Part shown: positions 34,600-42,958 of the stretch, in pieces
How positions within the stretch are numbered: the first letter of the stretch is position 1
How the letters are laid out: each line of letters opens with the position of its first letter
Assembly (NCBI GenBank): GCA_043513815.1
Contig: CP121313.1
Span: 3,596,001 to 3,660,000 of the forward strand
Length of the DNA stretch: 64,000 nt
Direction: 5' to 3'
From: JANQIO01 sp043513815
Lineage (GTDB): Bacteria; Pseudomonadota; Gammaproteobacteria; Pseudomonadales; Halieaceae
Made by a program: the position numbers and the translations under genes
The notes under the pieces: generated by a model
Told to the model about the DNA's origin: nothing
The model's database searches: none
What the model saw: only the letters and a program-made list of their open reading frames with translations

Positions 34600-36192
34600 C
34601 TAGTGTTCTCGGGTGGCGCGGAACTCGATGTCGGGCCAGCGTTCTTCCATGAGCTGGAGGTTGACGCGAGTGGGGGCCAGGTAGGTGAGGTAGCCGCCGC
34701 CGTCGATGGAAAGCTGGTCCGCGGCCTTCTTGCGAAAGTCTTCCAGCTTGCGGGCGTCGTCGCAGTAAATCCAGCGGGCCGTGTAGACGTTGATCGGTTC
34801 GTAGATGGCTTCGACCTTGTATTCGTCCTTGAGTCGATAGGCCACCACGTCGAACTGGAGCTGACCGACCGCGCCGACGATCAGGTCAGTGTTGCTGATC
34901 GGCGCGAACACCTGGGTTGAGCCCTCTTCAGAGAGCTGCTGCAAACCCTTCTGCAGTTGCTTGGACTTGAGCGGGTCCGCCAGGCGGATGCGACGGAAGA
35001 GTTCCGGGGCGAAGTGTGGAATGCCCGTGAAGCGCAGGTCCTCGCCGGCGGTAAAGGTGTCACCGATCTGGATCGTCCCGTGGTTGTGCAGGCCGATGAT
35101 ATCGCCCGATACCGCTTCTTCCACCAGCGCACGCTCGCCCGCCTTGAAAGTGACCGCATCGGCAATTTTCACATCCTTGCCCGTGCGCACGTGGCGCATC
35201 TTCATGCCCTTTTCGTAGCGTCCCGAACAGACTCGCATGAAGGCGATGCGATCCCGGTGACGCGGGTCCATATTGGCCTGGATCTTGAAAACAAAGCCGG
35301 AGAACTGCGCCTCGCGGGCGTCCACGCTGCGCCGCTGGGCGTCACGCCCCTGGGGCGGCGGCGCCCACTCGACAAAGTGATCGAGCATCTCCCGCACCCC
35401 AAAGTTGCCCAGGGCCGTGCCGAAGAATACCGGCGTAAGCTTGCCCGCCAGGTAGGCCTCAAGGTCGAATTCGTGGCTGGCGCCGCGCACCAGTTCCACC
35501 TCATCGAGGAAGTCTTCATAGCCGTCACCGATAAACGCCCGCGCCTCGTCCGAGTGCAGGCTATCGATGCGCTTCTCGTCAGGAAGGGCGTGTCCTCGTC
35601 CCGGCGTATAGGCGTGGATGGTGTCGCTGTAGAGGTCGTAAACGCCCTTGAAAAATGAGCCCATACCGATGGGCCAGTTGATCGGTGCTGCCTTGATATC
35701 CAGCACCGATTCCACTTCATCGAGCAGTTCGATGGGGTCGCGGATATCACGGTCCATCTTGTTCACGAAACTGATAATGGGGGTATCCCGCAGACGACAC
35801 ACGTTCATCAGTTTGATGGTACGATCCTCCACCCCCTTGGCGCCGTCGACCACCATCAGCGCCGAGTCCACTGCGGTAAGCGTCCTGTAGGTGTCCTCTG
35901 AAAAGTCTTCGTGGCCCGGTGTGTCCAGCAGATTGACTATCCGCCCGCTGTAGGGAAACTGCATAACCGACGAGGTCACGGATATTCCCCGCTCCTGCTC
36001 CATTGTCATCCAGTCAGAAGTGGCATGGGGACCGCGCTTGCCTTTGACACTGCCTGCCACCTGGATGGCGTTTCCCAGTAGCAGCAGCTTTTCGGTAATG
36101 GTGGTTTTACCGGCGTCGGGGTGCGAAATAATGGCAAAGGTACGGCGCTCATCGATCTGGCGCACAAGCTCGGTCGCAGCAGGCGTGGACAT
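34600..36192 (-). CDS. prfC: Peptide chain release factor 3
   Basis: 530 residues from the ATG at 36192. The open frame extends far upstream, but the conserved N-terminus TELVRQIDERRTFAIISHPD begins here. Translational GTPase: G1 HPDAGKTT, G2 around RGISVTSS, G3 DTPGHEDFS and G4 NKMDRD. RF3 recycles RF1 and RF2 from the ribosome after peptide release. Length and domains are normal. It is divergent from the sensor-kinase-like gene. Confidence 0.98.
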   Translation of the reverse strand: MSTPAATELVRQIDERRTFAIISHPDAGKTTITEKLLLLGNAIQVAGSVKGKRGPHATSDWMTMEQERGISVTSSVMQFPYSGRIVNLLDTPGHEDFSEDTYRTLTAVDSALMVVDGAKGVEDRTIKLMNVCRLRDTPIISFVNKMDRDIRDPIELLDEVESVLDIKAAPINWPIGMGSFFKGVYDLYSDTIHAYTPGRGHALPDEKRIDSLHSDEARAFIGDGYEDFLDEVELVRGASHEFDLEAYLAGKLTPVFFGTALGNFGVREMLDHFVEWAPPPQGRDAQRRSVDAREAQFSGFVFKIQANMDPRHRDRIAFMRVCSGRYEKGMKMRHVRTGKDVKIADAVTFKAGERALVEEAVSGDIIGLHNHGTIQIGDTFTAGEDLRFTGIPHFAPELFRRIRLADPLKSKQLQKGLQQLSEEGSTQVFAPISNTDLIVGAVGQLQFDVVAYRLKDEYKVEAIYEPINVYTARWIYCDDARKLEDFRKKAADQLSIDGGGYLTYLAPTRVNLQLMEERWPDIEFRATREH

Positions 36193-36276
36193 ACTCTCTG
36201 ATACAGCTATTGAAGGAGCGCGAATTATACGCGGATTGGTAGTGGGGAACAGGCGCCTTGGGGCTATAATCCAGAA

Positions 36277-37533
36277 ATGGAACCTGGTGAGTACCACCCC
36301 GGCATTGCCGGTAGCTGTCTCCGCAATCTTCTGTACGCACGCTGTGCAGCGATTCTCGTTCACGCTGGAGCGCTGCTGTTCCTGCTGTCTCGCGGCAGCC
36401 AACAGGCGCCGGCCGACCAATACCTGATGGTCCTCGGCACGCTGACCCTGATCACCCTTTTCAGTTTCCTGCGCCTCACAAGACCGTGGCCCGTTCACGA
36501 CGCCGAATGCCTGCTTCAGCTGTTGCTGGACATTTTTGGCCTCACAGCCCTGCTCTACTTTGCGGGCGGCGCCTACAATCCGCTGGTGGCCTACTACCTC
36601 GTGCTGATTGGCTTCGGCACCATCATGATGCCGCGGATCTATAGCCGCGGGATCACCGTGCTTTGCGTCGTCTGCTTCTTCGGCCTGATCTTCCTGCATC
36701 AGCCTATTCCGGTCTACAACCCGACGGGGGTGTCCGAGATCGCCGTTGCCCACGTCGCCAGCTGGGTTTCTCTGCTGCTGGCCGCCCTGGTGTTGTCCTG
36801 GTTCGGCGGCGATATGGCGGTATCGGTTCGCAAGTTCCTGCGGGGGCCCGCAGAGGCCGCCGAGTCCGCCTCGGAGCAACAGCACCTGGCAGCGCTGGCC
36901 AGCCTGGCCGCCGGCACCGCCGCAGAACTGGGGGCGCCGCTTGCCACCATGACTTCGGTTGTCGAGGAACTGGGTGAGTTTGCTGCCGATGAGAAACACC
37001 GCGAGGATTTCACGCTGCTGGTAGACCAGCTCGAACACTGCCGTAGCGTATTGGACAAGCTCTCGCGTACCGCCCGCCTGGGCGAGGGGGGCGAGATGCG
37101 TTGGGTGGAAGTACCCGGCTTCGTCGAGGCCACGGTCAACCAGTGGCTGCGAAGTCGACCGGATGTCCATGCCGATGTCACCGTATCCGGTAGCGGCGAC
37201 GCGCCACGCATGGAAGCGGAGTACGGCTTGTCGCAGGCCCTCGAGCATATTCTCACTAACGCCGCCGCCGCCGAGCCCAGGGATATGCGTGTCGATGTGA
37301 ACTGGGACGACACCAACTGCCAGATCACGGTCGATGACAACGGGGCTGGCTTTCCGGAATCAATGATCGGCGTTCGACGCCGCCCGGCTGTGGTCAGCAA
37401 GACCCGGGGCATGGGTATCGGCCTGCTGATCTGCAATGCCACGGTCACTCGCTACGGCGGCCAGCTGGAACTTAGTAACCGGAAACAAGGGGGAGGCCGC
37501 GTGGTTATCACGCTGCCGCGCGATGATCTCTAG
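36277..37533 (+). CDS. RegB/PrrB-like sensor protein lacking the phospho-acceptor histidine
   Basis: 418 residues. Six membrane helices lie between residues 20 and 178, with GGAYNPLVAYYL near 97, close to the GGxxNPF quinone-site motif of RegB-type redox sensors. The dimerisation region reads LASLAAGTAAELGAPLATM where the family has GTAHELGTPLATM: the His is Ala216 (codon GCA at 36922-36924). The ATPase domain keeps its key residues: N328 (ILTNAAAAEP), D354 in VDDNGAGF, and GMGIGLLIC at 378. It can thus bind ATP but should not autophosphorylate in the normal way. No response regulator is adjacent. It may be a sensor pseudokinase or a decaying gene; the frame is intact. Confidence 0.88.
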   Translation: MEPGEYHPGIAGSCLRNLLYARCAAILVHAGALLFLLSRGSQQAPADQYLMVLGTLTLITLFSFLRLTRPWPVHDAECLLQLLLDIFGLTALLYFAGGAYNPLVAYYLVLIGFGTIMMPRIYSRGITVLCVVCFFGLIFLHQPIPVYNPTGVSEIAVAHVASWVSLLLAALVLSWFGGDMAVSVRKFLRGPAEAAESASEQQHLAALASLAAGTAAELGAPLATMTSVVEELGEFAADEKHREDFTLLVDQLEHCRSVLDKLSRTARLGEGGEMRWVEVPGFVEATVNQWLRSRPDVHADVTVSGSGDAPRMEAEYGLSQALEHILTNAAAAEPRDMRVDVNWDDTNCQITVDDNGAGFPESMIGVRRRPAVVSKTRGMGIGLLICNATVTRYGGQLELSNRKQGGGRVVITLPRDDL

Positions 37534-37659
37534 CTGGCCTATCACATCGATCCCGCGCTCGGAGCGCACAGACACCTTTGGTAGCGTTCAGTTCGCCTGG
37601 TGGGTTTCTCGCCGGATCTTGCAGGCTATTGGACCCTTTCACCAGACCCGGCATTTCCT

Positions 37660-38283
37660 CTAACTGCCAACGCCATCCAGCTGAGCAGACAGCACCGCCA
37701 CTAGCACTTCACCCACCTCCTCCATGCTCGGCATTGACTGCTCGGGCGCCAGACAGTGCTTGAGGCTGGTCACAGCCATACCGGCATGACCGCAGGGATT
37801 GATGCGGGAGAATGGCTCCAGGTCCATATCCACATTGAGTGACAGGCCGTGGTAGCTGCAGCCACGTCGCACGCGCAGGCCGAGAGAAGCAATCTTGGCG
37901 TCGTCCACATAGACGCCGGGGGCATCCGGGCGCGGCGCTGCATTGACGCCGTAGCCCGCCAGCAGCTCGACGACAGACTGCTCGATAATGTCTACCAGGG
38001 CCCGCACTCCCAGGCCCCGGCGCCGCAGATCAATCAGCAGGTAAACCACCCACTGGCCGGGGCCGTGGTAGGTGACCTGCCCGCCGCGGTCGGCCTGGAC
38101 CACCGGAATATCACCCGGAGTCAGCAGGTGTTCGGACTTGCCGGCCTGACCCTGGGTGAACACGGCCGGGTGCTGCAGCAGCCAAAGCTGGTCTTCGCTG
38201 TGCTGATCACGCTGGTCGGTGAAACTTTGCATGGACTGCCAGGTGGACACATAGTCCGCCTCGCCGAGTCTTAGCAATTGCAA
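37660..38283 (-). CDS. lipB: Lipoyl(octanoyl) transferase LipB
   Basis: About 207 residues. LipB moves octanoate from acyl carrier protein to lipoyl domains. The signature RGGQVTYHGPGQWVVYLLIDL, the catalytic Lys in DDAKIASLGLRVRRGCSYHGLSLN and the Cys in INPCGHAGM are visible. The start is uncertain: a TTG at 38283 gives the usual N-terminus and has AGG ahead of it, while the only upstream ATG (38361) would overlap ybeD by 56 bases. The usual partner lipA does not follow in this window. Confidence 0.93.
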   Translation of the reverse strand: MQLLRLGEADYVSTWQSMQSFTDQRDQHSEDQLWLLQHPAVFTQGQAGKSEHLLTPGDIPVVQADRGGQVTYHGPGQWVVYLLIDLRRRGLGVRALVDIIEQSVVELLAGYGVNAAPRPDAPGVYVDDAKIASLGLRVRRGCSYHGLSLNVDMDLEPFSRINPCGHAGMAVTSLKHCLAPEQSMPSMEEVGEVLVAVLSAQLDGVGS

Positions 38284-38305
38284 AGGGGAATGCCTGCGTG
38301 ACCGG

Positions 38306-38566
38306 CTAGATGACCATCTGCACCAGGCCGGTGGCGAGCAGGTCCTGATGCAGGGCTTCAAGCTGGGGTTTACCGGTGGCGGTAATCTTTACCGTCATGG
38401 CGACAAAGGTGCCCTCACGACTGGCGCGCAGGCAGATCGAGTCACGTTCGAAGCCAGGCGAATGGCGCTCGATCACGTCAATGACCACGGATTCGAACTC
38501 TGAAGCACTGCGACCCAACACCTTGATCGGGTAGTCACAGGGAAATTCTATCTTGGGCTGATCCAC
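38306..38566 (-). CDS. ybeD: YbeD/DUF493 family protein
   Basis: 86 residues, ferredoxin-like fold. IEFPCDYPIKVLGRSASEFE and the later ASREGTFVAMTVKITATGKPQLEALHQDL match the family. It sits between dacA and lipB as in most gammaproteobacteria; a regulatory role towards lipoate or cell-wall genes has been guessed but is not shown. Confidence 0.95.
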   Translation of the reverse strand: MDQPKIEFPCDYPIKVLGRSASEFESVVIDVIERHSPGFERDSICLRASREGTFVAMTVKITATGKPQLEALHQDLLATGLVQMVI

Positions 38567-38626
38567 TATCGCCTGCCAAATTTTCCAGAAATCTGTCGCC
38601 GGCTATAAGCTGGCGGTTGACTATAC

Positions 38627-39820
38627 TCAGTTCCCAAATAGCTGCATGAAAAACAACTTGATGCTGTCCCAGAGCCGCGCAAAGAAGCCAGCGGGCTCGA
38701 TTGCCGACAGGGCGACCAGGGGCTCATCCAGCAGTGTTTCTCCGTCCAGCTTCACCACCAGGGCACCGTGGACATCCCCCTGCGTAACCGGCGCCTTTAT
38801 CACCCTGTCGATCTCCATGGACGCGTCCAGCGCATCCCGACTACCGCGAGGTATGGTCATACGGATGGTGCGGTCCACGCCCAGCGCCAGACTGTCCTGC
38901 TGCCCCATCCAGACCCGTGTACTGGCCAGCTCTTCCCCGGCGCTATACAGCGCCAGGGTCTCAAATGCGCGGAAACCATAGTTGAGCAGCTTGCGAGATT
39001 CTGCCTTACGGGAGCGCTCACTGTCAGCCCCCAGCACCACCGAGATCAGCCGCATGTCGTTGCGCTCGGCGGACGCCACCAGGCAGTAACCCGCTTCTTC
39101 GGTGTGGCCGGTCTTGAGTCCGTCTACGGATGGGTCCTCGGCCAGCAGCGAATTGCGATTGTACTGCCGGATATTGTTGTAGGTGTACTCGCGCTCTTTG
39201 TAAAGCGCGTACTCCTCGGGGAACCGTTCGATCAGCGCATTGGCCAGCAGCGCCAGGTCGCGGGCGGTGGTGTAGTGCTCCGGGTCGGGCAGGCCGTGGG
39301 AGTTCACAAAGTGGGTGCCGGTCATGCCCAGCTCCGCCGCGTGTGCATTCATCATGTCGGCGAAGGCACTCTCACTGCCCGCCACGTGCTCGGCGATCGC
39401 CACCGAGGCGTCGTTGCCGGAGGAAATCACCACCCCCCGGTGCAGTTGCAACAGGCTGACAGGCTTGCCCGGCTCGATCCACATCAGGGAGGAGCCGGCA
39501 AACACCGGGTTTTGGGCCCAGGCGTTCTCACTGACCTGCACCAGGTCGTCATTGCTGACCCGTCCCGCCGCCAGCTCGCTGGAGAGCACGTAGCTGGTCA
39601 TCAGCTTGGTCAGGCTGGCCGGGGCCAGTCGCTCGTCTGCGTTGCGCTCGGTGACCACGCAACCCGTATCGGCATCGACCAGAATCCAGGCACTCCCCGC
39701 TACATCGGGCGGCGGCGGCAACACCGCCGCCTGGGCAGTCACCGTCAGCAGGACGAGTAAAGCCAGCAGGGATAGTATCGGCGAAAGGCGTCTGTTCAGT
39801 GCAACTGAAATAGGATTCAT
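38627..39820 (-). CDS. dacA: D-alanyl-D-alanine carboxypeptidase (PBP5/6 family)
   Basis: 397 residues with a signal peptide (LSPILSLLALLVLLTVTAQA). Penicillin-binding motifs: SxxK in APASLTKLMTSY, SxN in ISSGNDASVAIAEH and KTG in DGLKTGHTEEAGY. A C-terminal beta domain and an amphipathic helix (FARLWDSIKLFFMQLFGN) would anchor it to the outer face of the inner membrane. It trims the fifth D-Ala of the wall peptide. Confidence 0.97.
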   Translation of the reverse strand: MNPISVALNRRLSPILSLLALLVLLTVTAQAAVLPPPPDVAGSAWILVDADTGCVVTERNADERLAPASLTKLMTSYVLSSELAAGRVSNDDLVQVSENAWAQNPVFAGSSLMWIEPGKPVSLLQLHRGVVISSGNDASVAIAEHVAGSESAFADMMNAHAAELGMTGTHFVNSHGLPDPEHYTTARDLALLANALIERFPEEYALYKEREYTYNNIRQYNRNSLLAEDPSVDGLKTGHTEEAGYCLVASAERNDMRLISVVLGADSERSRKAESRKLLNYGFRAFETLALYSAGEELASTRVWMGQQDSLALGVDRTIRMTIPRGSRDALDASMEIDRVIKAPVTQGDVHGALVVKLDGETLLDEPLVALSAIEPAGFFARLWDSIKLFFMQLFGN

Positions 39821-39933
39821 GGTGACCTGTAATATTCTCGTGGATTGCGGTGCTGCCGCTCGCGAGGCATGTTAACGCATGCATGCGGTGTGCGAAAACC
39901 ATCCCGGGCAGCGCTGGTCTGGCGGGTCATGTT

Positions 39934-40728
39934 CTAGTCCGGCATTAGCCGGGTTTCTGTGTAACCCAGGGTCCTGAGCCGACTCTGCAGCGCCAGCAGC
40001 TGCTGGTGGTCGTCAACCGGCCCCACCCGAACCCGGTAGAAGGCACTGTCACCGTGTACGGTTTCCGATACCGCCACCGGCGCACTCATTTGACCCTGCA
40101 GCCGCTGCCCGAGCGCATAGGCTCGCTCTGCCTCACTGAAAGCACCAACCTGGATATACCGGTAATCCGCCGTTGGCGCCCCCAACAGGCCGCCCGCCCG
40201 CAGGTCACGGCTGCCAGGGACGTCGATGGCCGTCACCTCGACCCTGGCTGTGCCCCGGTCGGCAAAACCCAGCTTTACCGCTGCGGCGTAGGACAGGTCG
40301 ATGATGCGGTGCGGGTGAAAAGGCCCGCGGTCATTGACCCTGACCACCATACTGCGACCGTTTTCAAGGTTGGTCACGCGCACATAGGCGGGTATCGGCA
40401 ACGACCGGTGGGCGGCGGAAGCCTGGTAGGCGTTGAAGGTTTCCCCGTTGGAGGTCTTGCGACCGTGGAACTTGCGACCGTACCAGGAAGCCACACCCTG
40501 CTCCCGGTAGCCGGCGCCGGAGTCCATGACCTGATAGGTCTGGCCGTTCACCCGGTAGGGGCTGGTATTGCCGGCTGCCACCAGTTTTTCCGGGCGCGGA
40601 ATGGGCTCGACCACCTCTTCCGCAGACAGTTCGTAAAGGGGTTTGCCGTCTCCGGGTTCCGTCTGCGTGCAGGCCGCCAGGCAGCCCAGCAGCATCAGCA
40701 ACGCCCGTTGCTTAAGAGGATTGCTCAC
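39934..40728 (-). CDS. rlpA: Septal-ring lytic transglycosylase RlpA (lipoprotein)
   Basis: 264 residues. Lipobox LGCLAAC with Cys20. The double-psi beta-barrel domain carries GVASWYGRKFHGRKTSNGE and the catalytic-type Asp in VVRVNDRGPFHPHRIIDLS. A C-terminal SPOR domain (YRYIQVGAFSEAERAYALGQ, YRVRVGPV) targets it to denuded septal peptidoglycan. Overlaps the mltB stop by four bases. Confidence 0.95.
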   Translation of the reverse strand: MSNPLKQRALLMLLGCLAACTQTEPGDGKPLYELSAEEVVEPIPRPEKLVAAGNTSPYRVNGQTYQVMDSGAGYREQGVASWYGRKFHGRKTSNGETFNAYQASAAHRSLPIPAYVRVTNLENGRSMVVRVNDRGPFHPHRIIDLSYAAAVKLGFADRGTARVEVTAIDVPGSRDLRAGGLLGAPTADYRYIQVGAFSEAERAYALGQRLQGQMSAPVAVSETVHGDSAFYRVRVGPVDDHQQLLALQSRLRTLGYTETRLMPD

Positions 40729-41708
40729 AGCCGCTCCCGGATCGCCTCGCTCAACTGGTAGACCGCCATGGCGTACATGGCGCTGTGGTTGTAGCGGGTT
40801 ATAACGTAAAAATTGTGCCAGCCCAGCCAGTATTCATCGCCGCTTTCTCCGTCGAATCGCATGGCCGTGGCCAGCGTGTCTGGCGCCATTGCCAGTGTCG
40901 GAAAAATGCCCCCCGTCGCCAGCACCGCAAGGCTGCGCCGGGGCTTGAGGCCGTCATTCATCCAGTCACTGCGATAGTCCTCAGCGACAGTGGCCGCCGC
41001 GGTAACCGGCAAGCCCGAGCGCCAGCGATGACGCTTGAAGTAATTGGCCACGCTGCCGATGGCGTCCACCGGGTTGTTGATGATATCCACCACACCGTCG
41101 TCGTCGAAGTCCACAGCGTAGGCACGGTAGGAGGAGGGAATAAACTGGCCGTAGCCCATGGCGCCGGCGTAGGACCCCTTCAGCTCATTGGCCGGCAGGC
41201 CCTGTTCGCGCGCCATAATAAGGAAGGCGCGCAACTCACCGGCGAAAAACGGCGAGCGCGGCGGATAATCGAAGGCCAGTGTAGACAGAGCATCGATTAC
41301 CCGATAGCTACCCTTGTTGCGCCCGTAGCGCGTCTCGACGCCGATAACGGCGACGATGAGTTCAGCGGGCACACCGAACTGCCGCTCGGCGCGCTGCAGC
41401 GTTTCAGCGTGTCGCTGGGCGAATTCCAGCCCCTGCTGGGTGCGCGTCTCGGTCACAAAAATGGCACGGTATTCATGCCAGGGCTTGGTTTTCTCCGCAG
41501 GGCGTGCGATCGCCTCGAGGATGGAGTCCTTGCGGGTGGCGCCGGCAAACAGGGCGTCCAGCTCTGCCTGCTCAAAGCCCTCTGTTCTGACCATCTCCTC
41601 GATCAGTGCGCGCGCCGCCGGGTGGTCGGCATAGCCCTGGGCAAAGGCACCGGTCGCCGCCAGTAGCCAAAGGCCCACCAGTGGTGCCAGCCTGCTAGTA
41701 ATACTCAT
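40725..41708 (-). CDS. mltB: Lytic murein transglycosylase B
   Basis: 327 residues with a signal peptide (PLVGLWLLAATGAFA) but no lipobox, so a soluble periplasmic or loosely bound form. The catalytic Glu is in IVAVIGVETRYGRNKGSYRV, and GAMGYGQFIPSSYRAYAVDFDDDG is the GH103 family motif, with a Ca-binding-like Asp run. It lies between mrdB and rlpA, an arrangement seen in pseudomonads. Confidence 0.95.
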   Translation of the reverse strand: MSITSRLAPLVGLWLLAATGAFAQGYADHPAARALIEEMVRTEGFEQAELDALFAGATRKDSILEAIARPAEKTKPWHEYRAIFVTETRTQQGLEFAQRHAETLQRAERQFGVPAELIVAVIGVETRYGRNKGSYRVIDALSTLAFDYPPRSPFFAGELRAFLIMAREQGLPANELKGSYAGAMGYGQFIPSSYRAYAVDFDDDGVVDIINNPVDAIGSVANYFKRHRWRSGLPVTAAATVAEDYRSDWMNDGLKPRRSLAVLATGGIFPTLAMAPDTLATAMRFDGESGDEYWLGWHNFYVITRYNHSAMYAMAVYQLSEAIRERL

Positions 41709-41818
41709 GCGTCAACAGTCTCCCTGCAATGCGCTTGGCGTTACCGGTCGATTGGCCGCTCTCTTGATCGCTCTCTCAACCACTCTCTTGATCACTCTTT
41801 TTGTCTCTCTTTATTACT

Positions 41819-42958
41819 CTATTGAACGACAAGCCGGCGCTCAGTGCTGATCGACATCAGTATGCCGAAGCCCGCCATCAGGGTAACTATGGATGTGCCA
41901 CCGGCGCTCACCAGCGGCAGCGGGACACCCACCACGGGCAAAAGGCCCGAGACCATACCCATATTCACAAACACATAAATGAAAAACGTCAGCGTCAGTG
42001 CCGCAGCTACCAGGCGCGAAAAACTGTCCTGGGCGTGCATACCAATCCAGAAACCACGCACAAATATCAGCAGATAGATCGCCAGCAGCAGGATCACCCC
42101 GCGCAGGCCAAATTCTTCCGCCAGCACGGCGATAATAAAATCCGTATGGCTCTCCGGCAGAAAGTCGAGCTGGGACTGGGTGCCGTTCAACCAGCCTTTA
42201 CCGTTCCACCCCCCCGAGCCGATCGCTGTCTTTGACTGGATGATATTCCAGCCACTCCCCAGCTTGTCGCGCTCCGGACTCAGCAGGGTAAGAATCCGCT
42301 GCTTCTGGTAGTCGTGCAACAGGTACACCCAGGCCGGCCAGGCCGACAGCACCGCGAGCACCAGAGCGCCAAATATAAAGCGCCAGCGAATCCCGGCCAT
42401 GAACAGCACGATCAGGCCGGACGCCGACACCAGCAGTGCGGTTCCCAGGTCCGGCTGGCGCACAATGAGGGCTGCTGGCACCACGATCAGCACCAGCGCC
42501 GCCAGAATATTGATAAAGCGCGGCGGCAGGATTCTCGCTGCCAGGTACCAGGACAGCATCAGCGGCATGGCAAGTTTCATCAATTCCGAGGGCTGAAAGC
42601 GAAAGCCGCCGATGGAAAGCCAGCGCTGGGCACCCTTGGCGCCCACCCCGAGCACCAGCACCCCGACCAGCAGCGCCAGCCCACCGAGGTAGATGAACGG
42701 CGCCCAGCGCCGGTAGCGCTGCGCACTGACCTGGGCCGCCGCCAGCATTACCGCATAGGCCACCACGAAATACTCGGCCTGTCTAATCACCGCACCCAGC
42801 CGCTGGCCGCTGGCCGAGTAGAGGACCACCAGGCCATATACCGTGAGCGCCAGCAACAGGAACAGCAGCGGGAAGTCGATGTGAAAGCGTTCGGATATCG
42901 CCGGCCGCCGGGCCAGGTCGCCCGAGGCCGACGGCATTTGCCGGACGTATTCAGCCAC
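41819..42958 (-). CDS. mrdB: Rod-shape peptidoglycan glycosyltransferase RodA
   Basis: About 379 residues, SEDS family, ten membrane helices. The conserved end GVPLPLVSAGGTSIVTLMAG and the loop IIQSKTAIGSGGWNGKGW are visible. I chose the GTG at 42958, which overlaps the mrdA stop and has AGGAG ten bases before it; the ATG at 42937 has no good site. RodA polymerises glycan in the elongasome with PBP2, encoded just upstream. Confidence 0.95.
   Translation of the reverse strand: MAEYVRQMPSASGDLARRPAISERFHIDFPLLFLLLALTVYGLVVLYSASGQRLGAVIRQAEYFVVAYAVMLAAAQVSAQRYRRWAPFIYLGGLALLVGVLVLGVGAKGAQRWLSIGGFRFQPSELMKLAMPLMLSWYLAARILPPRFINILAALVLIVVPAALIVRQPDLGTALLVSASGLIVLFMAGIRWRFIFGALVLAVLSAWPAWVYLLHDYQKQRILTLLSPERDKLGSGWNIIQSKTAIGSGGWNGKGWLNGTQSQLDFLPESHTDFIIAVLAEEFGLRGVILLLAIYLLIFVRGFWIGMHAQDSFSRLVAAALTLTFFIYVFVNMGMVSGLLPVVGVPLPLVSAGGTSIVTLMAGFGILMSISTERRLVVQ

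Noticed and set aside
36193..37248. N-terminal extension of the prfC frame
   Set aside because: The extension lies over the sensor gene on the opposite strand; conserved RF3 sequence and a sensible start begin at 36192.
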